A stretch of DNA of 64,000 nt. Source: Acidobacteriota bacterium (GTDB taxonomy: Bacteria; Acidobacteriota; Terriglobia; 2-12-FULL-54-10). Position numbers and translations under genes: made by a program. The notes below the pieces were generated by a model. That model saw only the letters and a program-made list of their open reading frames with translations. It did no database searches and was not told where the DNA came from. The stretch is from positions 55,577 through 119,576 of the forward strand of contig JACPPJ010000005.1 of assembly GCA_016191085.1 (NCBI GenBank), read 5' to 3'. Shown here piece by piece: positions 54,401 to 62,264 of this stretch. Position 1 is the first letter of the stretch. Every line of letters begins with the position of its first letter.

Positions 54401-56112
54401 GCTTTTTACTGAACGCCCGCCTGGCTGCACATGACCTGGGATACCTGACGCTGCCGGAGATGGTCAGTTTTACGGAGAGGACGTTCGACAGCATGGATCG
54501 GTTGCCGAAATGGAACGGTCATCTGTTCAACTGGTATGACGCGCTGACACTCGAGGCATTGCCTCCTCTGTTCGTCTCTACAGTAGATAACGGAAACCTG
54601 GTCTGCTGTCTGTGGACAGTCAAACAGGGATGCCTCGAAACTAACCGACAGCCGCTGTTCGGACAATCGCTCTGGACGGGACTAAAGGACCACTTCGACA
54701 TCATTGAAACTTTGCTCGACAAGAATGGGCACAGCGAAGCTGCGCTGGGACTTGTCCGGCAGCGCCGTGAGCAATTCGGGGAGTGGAGCGGCTCAGACGC
54801 GGACTGGTCGCGAATGTTGGCGCTTATGGGTACTGTCGGCGCATTGAAGCGGGAGCTTGCGATCCACAATGCGGATCGCGAAGCGGTATCGTGGACACAC
54901 GAGCTGTTTTCGCGGTTGCGCCACATCGCTGAGCAGATCAACGACTTCGCGCCGTGGTTGTTGCCCGAGTTTTCAAGGCTGGTCGCTAGCGGCCAATTGC
55001 CCGCTCCGCGCATTGCAGATCTGACGCTCGAATCGGTCCCCCAAGCCGCGCAGCGGATGGATGATTGCATACATATGTTGCTGCAGGGTTCGTCCTGGGG
55101 AGCGGAGCAGCGTTGCTCGGCGCAACTCCTGCGGTCATCACTGGCGCGCTCAGCCGCCTTGGCGGTTGACACAAAGAGAAGACTGAACAGTTTGGCGCGT
55201 CGAGCGGGGCTGTTCGCTGAAGCGATGAATTTCGCGCCTCTTTACGACGAGAAGAAGAAGCTGCTCACGATCGGCTACGATCTAGACGAGGGTAGTCGCA
55301 GCGAGTTCCACTATGACTTCCTGGCCTCGGAAGCGCGCACAGCAGTGTTCAGCGCTATCGCTAAAGGCGAAATTCCTCAGGAGAGTTGGTTCCATCTCGA
55401 CCGCACGCAGGTTCGCTACAAGTGCAATCACGTGTTGGTTTCCTGGTCCGGAACGCTCTTCGAATATCTAATGCCGTCGTTATGGATGGAGTCGTTTCCC
55501 GGCGGCATTATGGATTTGAGCTGTCGTGCCGCCGTGGCGGCGCAGCGCAGATTTGTACGGTGGAATACGGCGCCTTGGGGAATTTCCGAGTCCGCCTACA
55601 GCGACAGACACGCTGATGGCCAATATCGCTATCATGCCTTCGGAGTGCCTGCGCTGGGACTGAACCCCGACACGGGTGGCGCAATCGTCATCTCGCCGTA
55701 CTCGAGTTTTCTCAGTCTGCTGGCCGAACCTGAGGCCGCCATGGAAAACCTCCACCGGATGGCCGAAGCGGGTTGGATGGGCGTTTACGGATTCTACGAA
55801 GCGATTGATTTCAGCAAGAAGGGAAGGGTTGATGGCGAAATTGTGCGCTCCTGGATGGCTCACCACCAAGGCATGAGTCTTGTTGCGGCAGCGAACATGC
55901 TTGCTGATTCCTGCATGCAGCGGCGGTTCCACGCGGAGCCGGTGGTGGCCGCCACCGCCACCTTGCTTCACGAGAAGCCGCCATCAATCCCGGCAGTGGA
56001 GCCACAGCAGCGTGCTGAAGCCGATGCCACGATGTTACTCAGATTGAGCCAGAAAATACGTCTGCGGACTACATCATGGAGCCCGTCTGTGAGGCTCCGC
56101 ATGCCCGCGTAG
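51499..56112 (+). CDS. Cyclic beta-1,2-glucan synthase-like protein without the C-terminal phosphorylase domain
   Basis: A 1537-residue inner-membrane enzyme. The N-terminal half has a GT84-type glycosyltransferase flanked by membrane helices (about residues 330-400 and 740-880). Catalytic words are YVITLDLDTQLPRDAARRL, FTGKGIYDLEVFQQVL and RRKHRWIRGDWQVLPWL. A glucoamylase-like domain follows, which in these synthases does the cyclisation (GH189 in recent CAZy terms), with GWMGVYGFYEAIDFSKKG and VRSWMAHHQGMSLVAAANML. Canonical NdvB-type enzymes are about 2800-2900 residues and continue into a GH94 phosphorylase that sets chain length. Here the frame ends soon after the HHQGMS block, with an unconserved tail (RTTSWSPSVRLRMPA). 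The Crp-type gene ends only 14 bases later on the other strand, so no GH94 remnant is present. Confidence 0.85.
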   Translation: MATTNLPETSVCFKPRLAVINRAEAPADFIYGDPLAVTARREAQSWKVVPDKGRSTALATTQLQIARALQPHLNHLKRPAEPQSEDQKWVSENTVLLRGSVRAIKDATRSATNLMQVETRECVRLPRAYAAVESYLRAVGYELDQESLITFLSAAQEKLPFEMGELWMLKTFLQMALLDRIARAVHATGVSVTPIDSPLHALHTSLAVLITSLRGISDLDWKEIFEALSETDHILRDDPAGAYSATDFENREVYRRVVADLAARSDVSERDVAQQAISLAYAAQRAPQYDDRARECRSHVGYYLIAEGRRILEKEIGYSAPIRKRLRDVVLRYPEVFYFSGIGACLAALIVSAYVLAPKVGPFGLIMSVLFLFPAAECAIALMNQITTAVIRPKTLPKLDFSRGIPASAATIAVVPTLLVNEKQVRRAASDLEIRFLANRDPNLHFALLTDLPDSPQPEPHDHPLVQLCSRLIRDLNAKYGSRGKGPFLLFHRRGVYDASEGVWMGWERKRGKLLEFNDFLLGTRDAFAVKVGNVDALHNVRYVITLDLDTQLPRDAARRLIGAMHHPLSRAVVDPKSGVVTEGYAILQPRVGISAASSRRSRLAAIFAGETGFDIYTRAVSDVYQDLFGEATFTGKGIYDLEVFQQVLKHRFPENTLLSHDLIEGAFARTGLVSDITVIDDYPSHVSAFSRRKHRWIRGDWQVLPWLFNGIRDAVGLVGDNPLRLISRWKIADNLRRSMTEPATLLLLLSAWLLWPAAALYWTLITLGVLAVPRFTQTLFSISAAHRALLAPAFWRIQFREFFTEQARLFLRIALLLHQSLVSADAVVRTCVRMNVTRKRLLQWETAAESEAAHRCSPLDAYLSAAPWIALAAGVAVAALHPSRTLAALPFLLLWGVSPQVVKWLNTACHRRGIDSESDESFLRASALRTWRFFREFSVAANHWLIPDTVQQDPVMVVQRLSPTNLGFLLNARLAAHDLGYLTLPEMVSFTERTFDSMDRLPKWNGHLFNWYDALTLEALPPLFVSTVDNGNLVCCLWTVKQGCLETNRQPLFGQSLWTGLKDHFDIIETLLDKNGHSEAALGLVRQRREQFGEWSGSDADWSRMLALMGTVGALKRELAIHNADREAVSWTHELFSRLRHIAEQINDFAPWLLPEFSRLVASGQLPAPRIADLTLESVPQAAQRMDDCIHMLLQGSSWGAEQRCSAQLLRSSLARSAALAVDTKRRLNSLARRAGLFAEAMNFAPLYDEKKKLLTIGYDLDEGSRSEFHYDFLASEARTAVFSAIAKGEIPQESWFHLDRTQVRYKCNHVLVSWSGTLFEYLMPSLWMESFPGGIMDLSCRAAVAAQRRFVRWNTAPWGISESAYSDRHADGQYRYHAFGVPALGLNPDTGGAIVISPYSSFLSLLAEPEAAMENLHRMAEAGWMGVYGFYEAIDFSKKGRVDGEIVRSWMAHHQGMSLVAAANMLADSCMQRRFHAEPVVAATATLLHEKPPSIPAVEPQQRAEADATMLLRLSQKIRLRTTSWSPSVRLRMPA

Positions 56113-56125
56113 GGGGCCGGGAGGA

Positions 56126-56959
56126 CTACGATACCTGCGAAATTTGCGCCGGTGGGCGGTATTGCAGGATGCGGCTGGTAAGGACCCTGGGCGGCGTCTG
56201 CACCTCCCATGGTGCGGCACGCACGATGACGCGGTAGCATTCGCAAACGGTGGACTCGAGCTTGGCGCGGTCCAGAATCAGAATGCTGCCGCGTTTGTAT
56301 TCGATCACACCTGCCTTCCGTAGAGCGCATGCCGCCAGCGTAATCTCCGACCGTGGAGTTCCGAGGGAATAGGACAGCATCTCGTGGGTAACCGGCAACT
56401 CTGCGGTGCCAACCCGATTCAGCATTCCCAATAACCATCGGCATAGTCTCTGTTGAAGCTGATGGATACGGTTGCACGCCGCCGATTGTGATGCCTCAGT
56501 GAGGAAGTACCGGAAGTGGTCCAGGACGCGGTCCTGGAATTCGCCGCCGCTTTGAAATTCACGCCTGAGATCTTGTACCTCGACCTTCAATGCTTCGCCG
56601 GGAAACTGCACAACCGCGCTGTTGACAAATTCTCGTTGTCCGAGAATAGCCTCAATACCGGCCGCACTTTCGCTGCCCGCCATTGCCACCGCAACGCTTT
56701 TGCCATCGGTTGTTGACGCCAATATAGATATAACCGCCGGCCGAAGAGGGAAGTAAACGCAGATGACGGGAGTTCCGGGCCGGTAAAGAGTCTCATGCTG
56801 CTGGAGCATGACTGGTATCAGGCTAGGCTGCAATCGCTCCACCGTGCGCGATGGCAAGCTGGACAGGAGACGATTCCCGGTTATTCCCTTAGTATACTGA
56901 ATCACCGAACACCTGATTGTGAGGGCGCCAGAATCGAGAAATTCACTCCCGTCTAGCAT
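56126..56959 (-). CDS. Crp/Fnr-family transcription regulator
   Basis: A 277-residue regulator. An N-terminal cyclic-nucleotide-binding-like beta barrel reads LYRPGTPVICVYFPLRPAVIS with AVAMAGSESAAGIEAILGQ. A long dimerisation helix (RIHQLQQRLCRWLLGMLNRVG) follows. The winged helix reads LPVTHEMLSYSLGTPRSEITLAACALRKAGVIEYKRGSILILDR. The usual cAMP-contact residues are not conserved and there is no FNR-type cysteine cluster, so its signal is unknown. The subtype that begins NRLLSSLP is frequent in Acidobacteria and Proteobacteria. It is convergent with the glucan synthase gene. Confidence 0.88.
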   Translation of the reverse strand: MLDGSEFLDSGALTIRCSVIQYTKGITGNRLLSSLPSRTVERLQPSLIPVMLQQHETLYRPGTPVICVYFPLRPAVISILASTTDGKSVAVAMAGSESAAGIEAILGQREFVNSAVVQFPGEALKVEVQDLRREFQSGGEFQDRVLDHFRYFLTEASQSAACNRIHQLQQRLCRWLLGMLNRVGTAELPVTHEMLSYSLGTPRSEITLAACALRKAGVIEYKRGSILILDRAKLESTVCECYRVIVRAAPWEVQTPPRVLTSRILQYRPPAQISQVS

Positions 56960-57098
56960 GAATCATAGACAAGAGCGGAACAATGAGGGAGAACACTTAC
57001 AGGAATCACCTCAGTAATTAACCCTTGCAATCACAGATGAGACTTTGATCTAACGAAGAGCTTCGTTGGCCGGGGAAAAGACGCCCAGCGGCGTGAGG

Positions 57099-57857
57099 TC
57101 AGCGGATCAACGCGGGCTTGCGTGCCACCGCCATTAAAGATTGCCCAAACGGAAAACGAAAACCGTGCGCGATAATTGCTGCTTCCGTTTTGAGCACACC
57201 AGTGAGCGCATCGTTGAGCCAGTTTGGAGGAATTTCCGCCACGCCGGAAACCGGAGGAGCTTTGCGGAGGTTCTCCCAGATGCGGAACTTTAGAAAGGCG
57301 ATGGGCGCCAAGAACGCATTTGCGTAACTCCATTTCTCAACCCGCAAGTCCAGTCCTGCGAGCTTACTTAGCAGCTCGGGAGCACGGTAGCGGTGCTGCT
57401 CTGCGGTCCATTGCGAATGCCTGCTGCGCAGCTCTTGAAACGCCGCGACACGGATGAATAGCCACCCTCCCGGGCGCAACACCCGCTCGAATTCCCGGAG
57501 CGCGGCATCATGTTGACCTCTCGGCAACACGACCAGCACGTCAAAAGAACCGATGAAATCGAATGTGGCATCCGCAAAAGGCAAAGACGTGATGGAGGCA
57601 ACGGACGAGCGCTGAAACTCCCGCGTTCTGCAATACTGGATGGCTAAAGGAGCGATGTCCACACCATACGTTTGCAGGCCATAATTGCGCTGCAATTCGA
57701 GCGCGTTGTACCCCGTGCCGCACCCGGCGTCCAGTGCACGTCCAGCATTCCCGTTCAGCAGCGGATCAAGAAATACTCGCGTGATGGCACGCATGCCGCG
57801 ATACCACCAGAAATCCCTCTCCGAGCGGTAGATGTTGTGGAGTTCGGCCGGCGTCAT
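57099..57857 (-). CDS. SAM-dependent methyltransferase (class I)
   Basis: A 252-residue methyltransferase. The SAM-binding motif I is GRALDAGCGTGYNALELQRNYG, motif II is VDIAPLAIQYC, the D-loop region is ITSLPFADATFDFIGSFDVLVVL, and ERVLRPGGWLFIRV follows. The beginning (LHNIYRSERDFWWYRGMRAI) matches the subfamily found beside polyprenyl-sugar glycosyltransferases and epimerases. It is the last gene of a three-gene set with an epimerase and a GT2 enzyme, so methylation of a sugar or of a lipid-linked intermediate is likely. The acceptor is unknown. Confidence 0.85.
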   Translation of the reverse strand: MTPAELHNIYRSERDFWWYRGMRAITRVFLDPLLNGNAGRALDAGCGTGYNALELQRNYGLQTYGVDIAPLAIQYCRTREFQRSSVASITSLPFADATFDFIGSFDVLVVLPRGQHDAALREFERVLRPGGWLFIRVAAFQELRSRHSQWTAEQHRYRAPELLSKLAGLDLRVEKWSYANAFLAPIAFLKFRIWENLRKAPPVSGVAEIPPNWLNDALTGVLKTEAAIIAHGFRFPFGQSLMAVARKPALIR

Positions 57858-57887
57858 TGCTCAGCCAGCCTCGGTAGTGAAAGGAGT

Positions 57888-58916
57888 TTAGCGGGAGACG
57901 GGATGCGAACTGGCATGCAAGCCGCTTGCCCTCCGTGATTTGAAAAATTCCAGAGTCTTGCGAAGTCCCTCTTCCAACCCCACGCGCGGAGACCACGCGA
58001 ACTCGCGATGGAACTTCTCTGAACTGGAGTGAAAGCTGCCGATATCGATAGACAGCCGCTCGGACGGAAACGGTACTAGTCGAGGCGGCAGAGAACCGGC
58101 AACACGCGCACACGTGCGAGCGATTTCAATCAGCGGCACCGGCGAAGAAGCGCTGACGTTATAAACCGCAGCGGAATATCCGGCCAACCCTGCCTTAAGA
58201 AACGCGTCCACAGCATCATCAACGTAAAGGAGGCCGCGCTTCTGCTGGCCATCTCCGAAAACTTCGATCGATTCGCCTGCAAGCGACTTTCGTAAGAAAG
58301 CGTCTATGAATCCCCGGCAGTCCTGATGGATAGCCTGTCGAGGGCCATATACATTCCCCAGACGCAAACAGATCGTGCGCATTCCGAACTGCTGGCGCAA
58401 CAGAAAGTGGTAGCCTTCCGCAGCATGCTTATGCACGCCATTGAAATCGACCGGATTGACTGGGTGCTCCTCGTCTACTGGGACGTACTTCGGCGAGCCG
58501 TATACTTGCCGCGAGCTGGCGTAAACGATGGTAGCCGCCGGGTTCAAGAGGCGGCAGAGATTCAGGAACTGTAACTGCGCACTACAATTGATCGCCAGAT
58601 CCCTAAGCGGCTCCGTCATGCTGCGGATGTGACTGATTTCGCCCGCGAGATTAAAAATAACTCGCTGTCCAGAAAGCAGTGCCTCGACGCACTCGGCATT
58701 CTGCATGTCATCGTTGACGATGCGAACGTCGGGTGCTACTTCAGCAACGTTCGAGGGGTCGCCGCCGCCGCCAGGGATCAGCGCATCCAAGACGGTAACC
58801 TGAGCGCCCTGGCGTACCAGTGCGTGCACGAGATTGCTGCCGATGAATCCCATGCCTCCAGTGATCAGCACGGGAAGATTGTGGTAGGACGTATCTTGCT
58901 GCGCGCCAAGCGTCAT
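57888..58916 (-). CDS. NAD-dependent epimerase/dehydratase (extended SDR) with altered catalytic Tyr motif
   Basis: A 342-residue nucleotide-sugar enzyme. The NAD motif is VLITGGMGFIGSNLVHAL. The active-site region reads NPVDFNGVHKHAAEGYHFL: the canonical YxxxK appears as NGVHK, with Asn in place of Tyr. CLRLGNVYGPRQ and GLLYVDDAVDAFL are conserved. I recall an SDR subfamily with NGIxK at this place, so the change may be a family trait and not decay; the reaction is then uncertain. Its ATG overlaps the stop of the GT2 gene (ATGA), giving a tight operon. Confidence 0.87.
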   Translation of the reverse strand: MTLGAQQDTSYHNLPVLITGGMGFIGSNLVHALVRQGAQVTVLDALIPGGGGDPSNVAEVAPDVRIVNDDMQNAECVEALLSGQRVIFNLAGEISHIRSMTEPLRDLAINCSAQLQFLNLCRLLNPAATIVYASSRQVYGSPKYVPVDEEHPVNPVDFNGVHKHAAEGYHFLLRQQFGMRTICLRLGNVYGPRQAIHQDCRGFIDAFLRKSLAGESIEVFGDGQQKRGLLYVDDAVDAFLKAGLAGYSAAVYNVSASSPVPLIEIARTCARVAGSLPPRLVPFPSERLSIDIGSFHSSSEKFHREFAWSPRVGLEEGLRKTLEFFKSRRASGLHASSHPVSR

Positions 58917-59698
58917 TTAGCGTTGGGCCCCCATAACTCACGTGCCGGTTGCATGGTAGGCCGCGGGCGGAAATATAGGGCAGTCAACTGTCGAATGGTA
59001 GATGAAACCGAACGCCAACGGAAGAACTGGGATTGCCCTGATAAGCGCGGGTAGTGATGTACCGGCACGTCCGCCGACTTGCACCCCAGACCCTCTAGTT
59101 CCCGTAACAGCTCGACGCAGATTGCGCCAGTATCGGATTCCAAGCGAGCCAGACGCAGGTACTCGCGCCGAATCAAGCGGAAATCGCAGTCTACATCCTT
59201 TACCCTGATACGGAACAGCAAGCGAACGAAGAGGTTATAAACCTTCCCAATCACGATCCGGTGAAACGGGTCGTGACGTTTGATTTTATAGCCGTTCACA
59301 AGTCCCAACTCTGGCTCCAGCCGCTGGAGCAAAAGCGCGAGCTCTGACGGGTCGTACTGCCCATCACCGTCAGTATAGAATACCAAGTCTTTGGTCGCGG
59401 CGCCGAAGCCGCTTCGTAATGCGCCGCCGTATCCACGGTTGACCGTATGATGCACGACCCGGAGCACGCCTGCGTAACGCGCTTGCAGTTCCACTAGGAT
59501 ACGGGGAGTGTCATCTGTACTGCCGTCATTTACTACGATGACCTCGAAATCCCGCCCGGTGTGGCGTAGGACACCGACGGCTTTTTCGACCAGCCCACCG
59601 ATCGTGCTGGCGTCATTATACGCTGGGAAAAACGCGGAGACGCTTTCCAACTTATCCCCAACCCTCCTATCAAATGCTGAGCGCGCCAAGACTAACAC
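58913..59698 (-). CDS. Family 2 glycosyltransferase (polyprenyl-phosphate sugar transferase-like)
   Basis: A 261-residue GT-A enzyme. It reads VSAFFPAYNDASTIGGLVEKAV, then FEVIVVNDGSTDDTPRIL and VNRGYGGALRSGFGAA. The metal-binding DGDGQYDPSEL follows, and DCDFRLIRREYLRL lies near the acceptor site. It most resembles dolichyl/undecaprenyl-phosphate mannose or glucose synthases that lack membrane helices. The first part of the start region is not conserved and the GTG at 59698 is uncertain. It is the first gene of the GT2-epimerase-methyltransferase operon, so it may build a lipid-linked sugar for surface modification. Confidence 0.88.
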   Translation of the reverse strand: MLVLARSAFDRRVGDKLESVSAFFPAYNDASTIGGLVEKAVGVLRHTGRDFEVIVVNDGSTDDTPRILVELQARYAGVLRVVHHTVNRGYGGALRSGFGAATKDLVFYTDGDGQYDPSELALLLQRLEPELGLVNGYKIKRHDPFHRIVIGKVYNLFVRLLFRIRVKDVDCDFRLIRREYLRLARLESDTGAICVELLRELEGLGCKSADVPVHHYPRLSGQSQFFRWRSVSSTIRQLTALYFRPRPTMQPARELWGPNAK

Positions 59699-59927
59699 AG
59701 TCGAGCGGGACTGCTCAAGAGCAATTGTAGCGGAGCAATCGTAGCGGGAACAGCAGGTGCGGGTTCTGAGCGCAAAAAGTACCTTCTGGTTTAAAGCGGC
59801 GTGAAATGACGCACTTTTGGGTCCTTTAACGCGCGCATGCTGAGCGCACGCGCTGTAAACTCTTGCTTATATTCGGTTCAGACGGCATGTCAATTGCGCT
59901 CTTCTACGCGGAGAAAAGCAATACATC

Positions 59928-60362
59928 ATGCCGCAGATAAAACTCACATCGGCAATAACCCTGCTGGCCTTAGCTGCAGGAGTGTTTACGGCGTCGGCAC
60001 GGGATCACAAGGAGTTTATGACCGGCAGGACGGGAGAAGTTCATTTTCGTACGCCGGTGAAGGTCGGTGATGCGGTGCTCAAGCCGGGAATGTATCAAGT
60101 GCAGCATGTGCTCGATGGGGGCGAAGACATCGTCCATGTAAACGATCACGCCATTGTGTTCACGCAGGTGCGGGCGCCTGGAGGCTATAGGCGAAGCAAC
60201 AATCCGATGGCGAAGAAACCAGCCGTGAGTATCAAATGCCTGCTCCAACCGGCTGCCGAAAAGCTGCGCAACACGAAAGTCGCACTGCGCACCAATGCCG
60301 CGGGAGAAAAGGAACTGGCGGAATTGCAGATCGCGGGTGAACCCTTCAAGCACTTGTTTTGA
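59928..60362 (+). CDS. Small exported protein of Acidobacteria type
   Basis: A 144-residue protein with a clear signal peptide (AITLLALAAGVFTASARD). The mature domain is mainly beta: GRTGEVHFRTPVKVGDAVLKPGMYQVQHVLDGGEDIVHV, then VRAPGGYRRSNNP and VSIKCLLQPAAEKLRNTKVALR. It has no catalytic motif. I have seen similar exported beta proteins in acidobacterial genomes, but no function is known to me. The upstream 230 bases hold no other gene. Confidence 0.7.
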   Translation: MPQIKLTSAITLLALAAGVFTASARDHKEFMTGRTGEVHFRTPVKVGDAVLKPGMYQVQHVLDGGEDIVHVNDHAIVFTQVRAPGGYRRSNNPMAKKPAVSIKCLLQPAAEKLRNTKVALRTNAAGEKELAELQIAGEPFKHLF

Positions 60363-60474
60363 TCCAAGTAACGTTGATTCCGCGAAGAGAGCACGTGGAC
60401 GCACGTGATAGAATATTTCCGCGTGCATCCGTCAACTGCGCCAGAATTCTTCTTCAGCGCTACAGTGCATGTGA

Positions 60475-60627
60475 ATGAAGGTACGTGAAATCATCCGAAT
60501 GCTAGAGGCAAATAAATGGCAGCAGGTGCGACAAAAAGGAAGTCATAGATCGTTTGAGCGCCGATTATATCGAGCTGCCTGTGGCAGGCTGACCGTCTAC
60601 ATCATACCGAGTCCCACAATTTTCTGA
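60475..60627 (+). pseudogene. HicA-type toxin remnant
   Basis: A 50-codon frame begins MKVREIIRMLEANKWQQVRQ and continues KGSHRSF, closely matching HicA mRNA interferases (MKVREIIRLLEADGWxxVRxKGSHRQY), including the catalytic GSH histidine. The second half no longer matches: a possible GRLTVYIIPS recalls GRVTVPGHP, then the frame ends early, overlapping the sugar isomerase stop at 60602. No hicB follows. Probably an orphan, truncated toxin. Confidence 0.6.
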
Positions 60628-61375
60628 GGACATCACGGCTGTACAAGAGGTGGTTGGTGTCGCTGGCGAACACTTCGAGTGTGATGGTGCCATCATACCC
60701 GGAGTGCTTCAACAGTCGTACCGATTCACGGATGTTGATGTTCCCAGCGCCAAGTGCCAGGTGCAAATCCATGTTACCGCCGCGATTGTCGTGAAAGTGG
60801 ACGTGCTTCAGCCGGGGAGCAAACGCAGCAAGAATTTCGCCTTCAGTGTTGCACGGCGTCATCAGATTCGTATGGCCTATATCCAAGTGCAGTCCCAATT
60901 CGGGCAGCGGTTCCAAAAGCTCGCCGAGTTCGTTGGCCGTGTTGAAATGCCCGGGCGTGTTTTCGACCATCACTCCCATGCCGCACCCTTGGGCATCTGC
61001 GAGCAATTCCCGCAGCGACTCGACATTGCGATTAATTGAATATCGCCAGTCGTGCATTTGAGCAATGCCCGGATGAATATTCATCCATGATGCTCCAACA
61101 GCGTGGAAGACCTGCAAGCAGCGGCGGAATTCCTCAATTGCCGCGGTTCTGAGCCCATCCATAGGACTGGCAACCGGAAGGTAAGGGGCTGTGTGGCCAA
61201 CCACTCGGAGCGAGTGACGTTCCAATGCCGCGCGAACTGCGGAGATATCCAGTCTCCACGAGGCTGCGCCGGGCGGCTCGAGCGTCAAATCAATATAGTC
61301 GAGCCCGGCCGCTCCCATCCATTCAATCTCCTGGAGGAGATCGTCAGCGGGATTGTTCATCGCACCAATCAACAT
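60602..61375 (-). CDS. Sugar phosphate isomerase/epimerase-like TIM barrel
   Basis: A 257-residue xylose-isomerase-like/AP-endonuclease-2 barrel. Metal-ligand motifs include MNIHPGIAQMHDWRYS, GVMVENTPGHFNTANELGELL, HLDIGHTNL, LKHVHFHDNRGGNMDLHLALGAG and ITLEVFASD. It probably isomerises or epimerises a sugar or inositol derivative. The ATG at 61375 (MLIGAMNNPADDLLQEIEWM) is chosen; a longer frame from a TTG at 61432 would overlap the upstream gene by 35 bases. It follows the nucleotidyltransferase gene by 22 bases. Confidence 0.85.
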   Translation of the reverse strand: MLIGAMNNPADDLLQEIEWMGAAGLDYIDLTLEPPGAASWRLDISAVRAALERHSLRVVGHTAPYLPVASPMDGLRTAAIEEFRRCLQVFHAVGASWMNIHPGIAQMHDWRYSINRNVESLRELLADAQGCGMGVMVENTPGHFNTANELGELLEPLPELGLHLDIGHTNLMTPCNTEGEILAAFAPRLKHVHFHDNRGGNMDLHLALGAGNINIRESVRLLKHSGYDGTITLEVFASDTNHLLYSRDVLRKLWDSV

Positions 61376-61397
61376 AGCATCCGGTCTGATGTTGTTC

Positions 61398-62153
61398 CTA
61401 TGGAATCGTTGGAAGGTTGTACTCGGGTCCAAACCACTCGGACGTTTTCAACAAGGTGGCGCGAAACTGGGTAAGTTCCGGAGAGGAGTGCGCCGCCGCA
61501 GGCCGAATGCCGAGCCGTTCCCACACTGCTGCGGGAATGGTGTCAACCCGGTCCGGGCATAACCACTCGAAAACGCACAGCACTCCACCCAGTAACGGCG
61601 TATCATCACCCAGAAGCGAAAGAAGGTGTTCCCAGTCCAGTCCCTCGCCGCAGAAATAAATCAAATTCAGAATGTCAGGCCAGTCGCATCGCTCACGAAA
61701 CAGTACATAAAGCTTCGGCCAGATGATCTCTTCCGGCAGCGCCACGGGTAAGATGAGGCCGCGGACATCGACCTGCACCACGCGCGCGAGCCACTTTTCA
61801 TCAATGACAGCACGATGATTGCGCATCTCCCAGATAGCTTCCACAATCACCTCACCGTCGGTTGCCCGAAACGTCCAGCTACGGTCATACGGATATTGAT
61901 CGTAAATATCCTCCAACCCGGCCTCCTGGGTCAGCCGGATTACGCGCTCGCGGTCACGCGGCAGAATGTACATATCCATATCGTTCGTGCCACGCCACCG
62001 GCCAGTATGTGTAGCCGTCGCAAATGCGCCCGCCAGAGCGAAACGAATGCCTTCAGCGGCCGCTCCGTCCAGAATACGGCGATAGACGGACCAATGCTCA
62101 GGGAGAATGAGCTCCCCCCACCCCGTCCAGCGGTTTGTTCCATTTACACCCAT
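61398..62153 (-). CDS. Nucleotidyltransferase-fold protein
   Basis: A 251-residue protein with a minimal nucleotidyltransferase pattern: AEGIRFALAGAFATATHTGRWRGTNDMDMYIL, where the two aspartates of NDMDMYI are the metal ligands. Helical segments follow, with LPEEIIWPKLYVLFRERCDWPDILNLIY. This is the style of the antibiotic-nucleotidyltransferase/AbiEii-like superfamily. A single-gene toxin is possible, but no partner is seen; the operon mate is the TIM-barrel enzyme downstream. The ATG at 62153 is chosen over an upstream codon at 62210. Confidence 0.75.
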   Translation of the reverse strand: MGVNGTNRWTGWGELILPEHWSVYRRILDGAAAEGIRFALAGAFATATHTGRWRGTNDMDMYILPRDRERVIRLTQEAGLEDIYDQYPYDRSWTFRATDGEVIVEAIWEMRNHRAVIDEKWLARVVQVDVRGLILPVALPEEIIWPKLYVLFRERCDWPDILNLIYFCGEGLDWEHLLSLLGDDTPLLGGVLCVFEWLCPDRVDTIPAAVWERLGIRPAAAHSSPELTQFRATLLKTSEWFGPEYNLPTIP

Positions 62154-62264
62154 ACCTACCCTCTGGCCCGCCAAATGGCCTCGCAGTGCTCCCTTTTTGT
62201 TTAGATGCAACGAGCAAGCCCGCGAGCGTCCGTTTCGGCGAGGTTCTGAGCAATGGCGTGCAGG

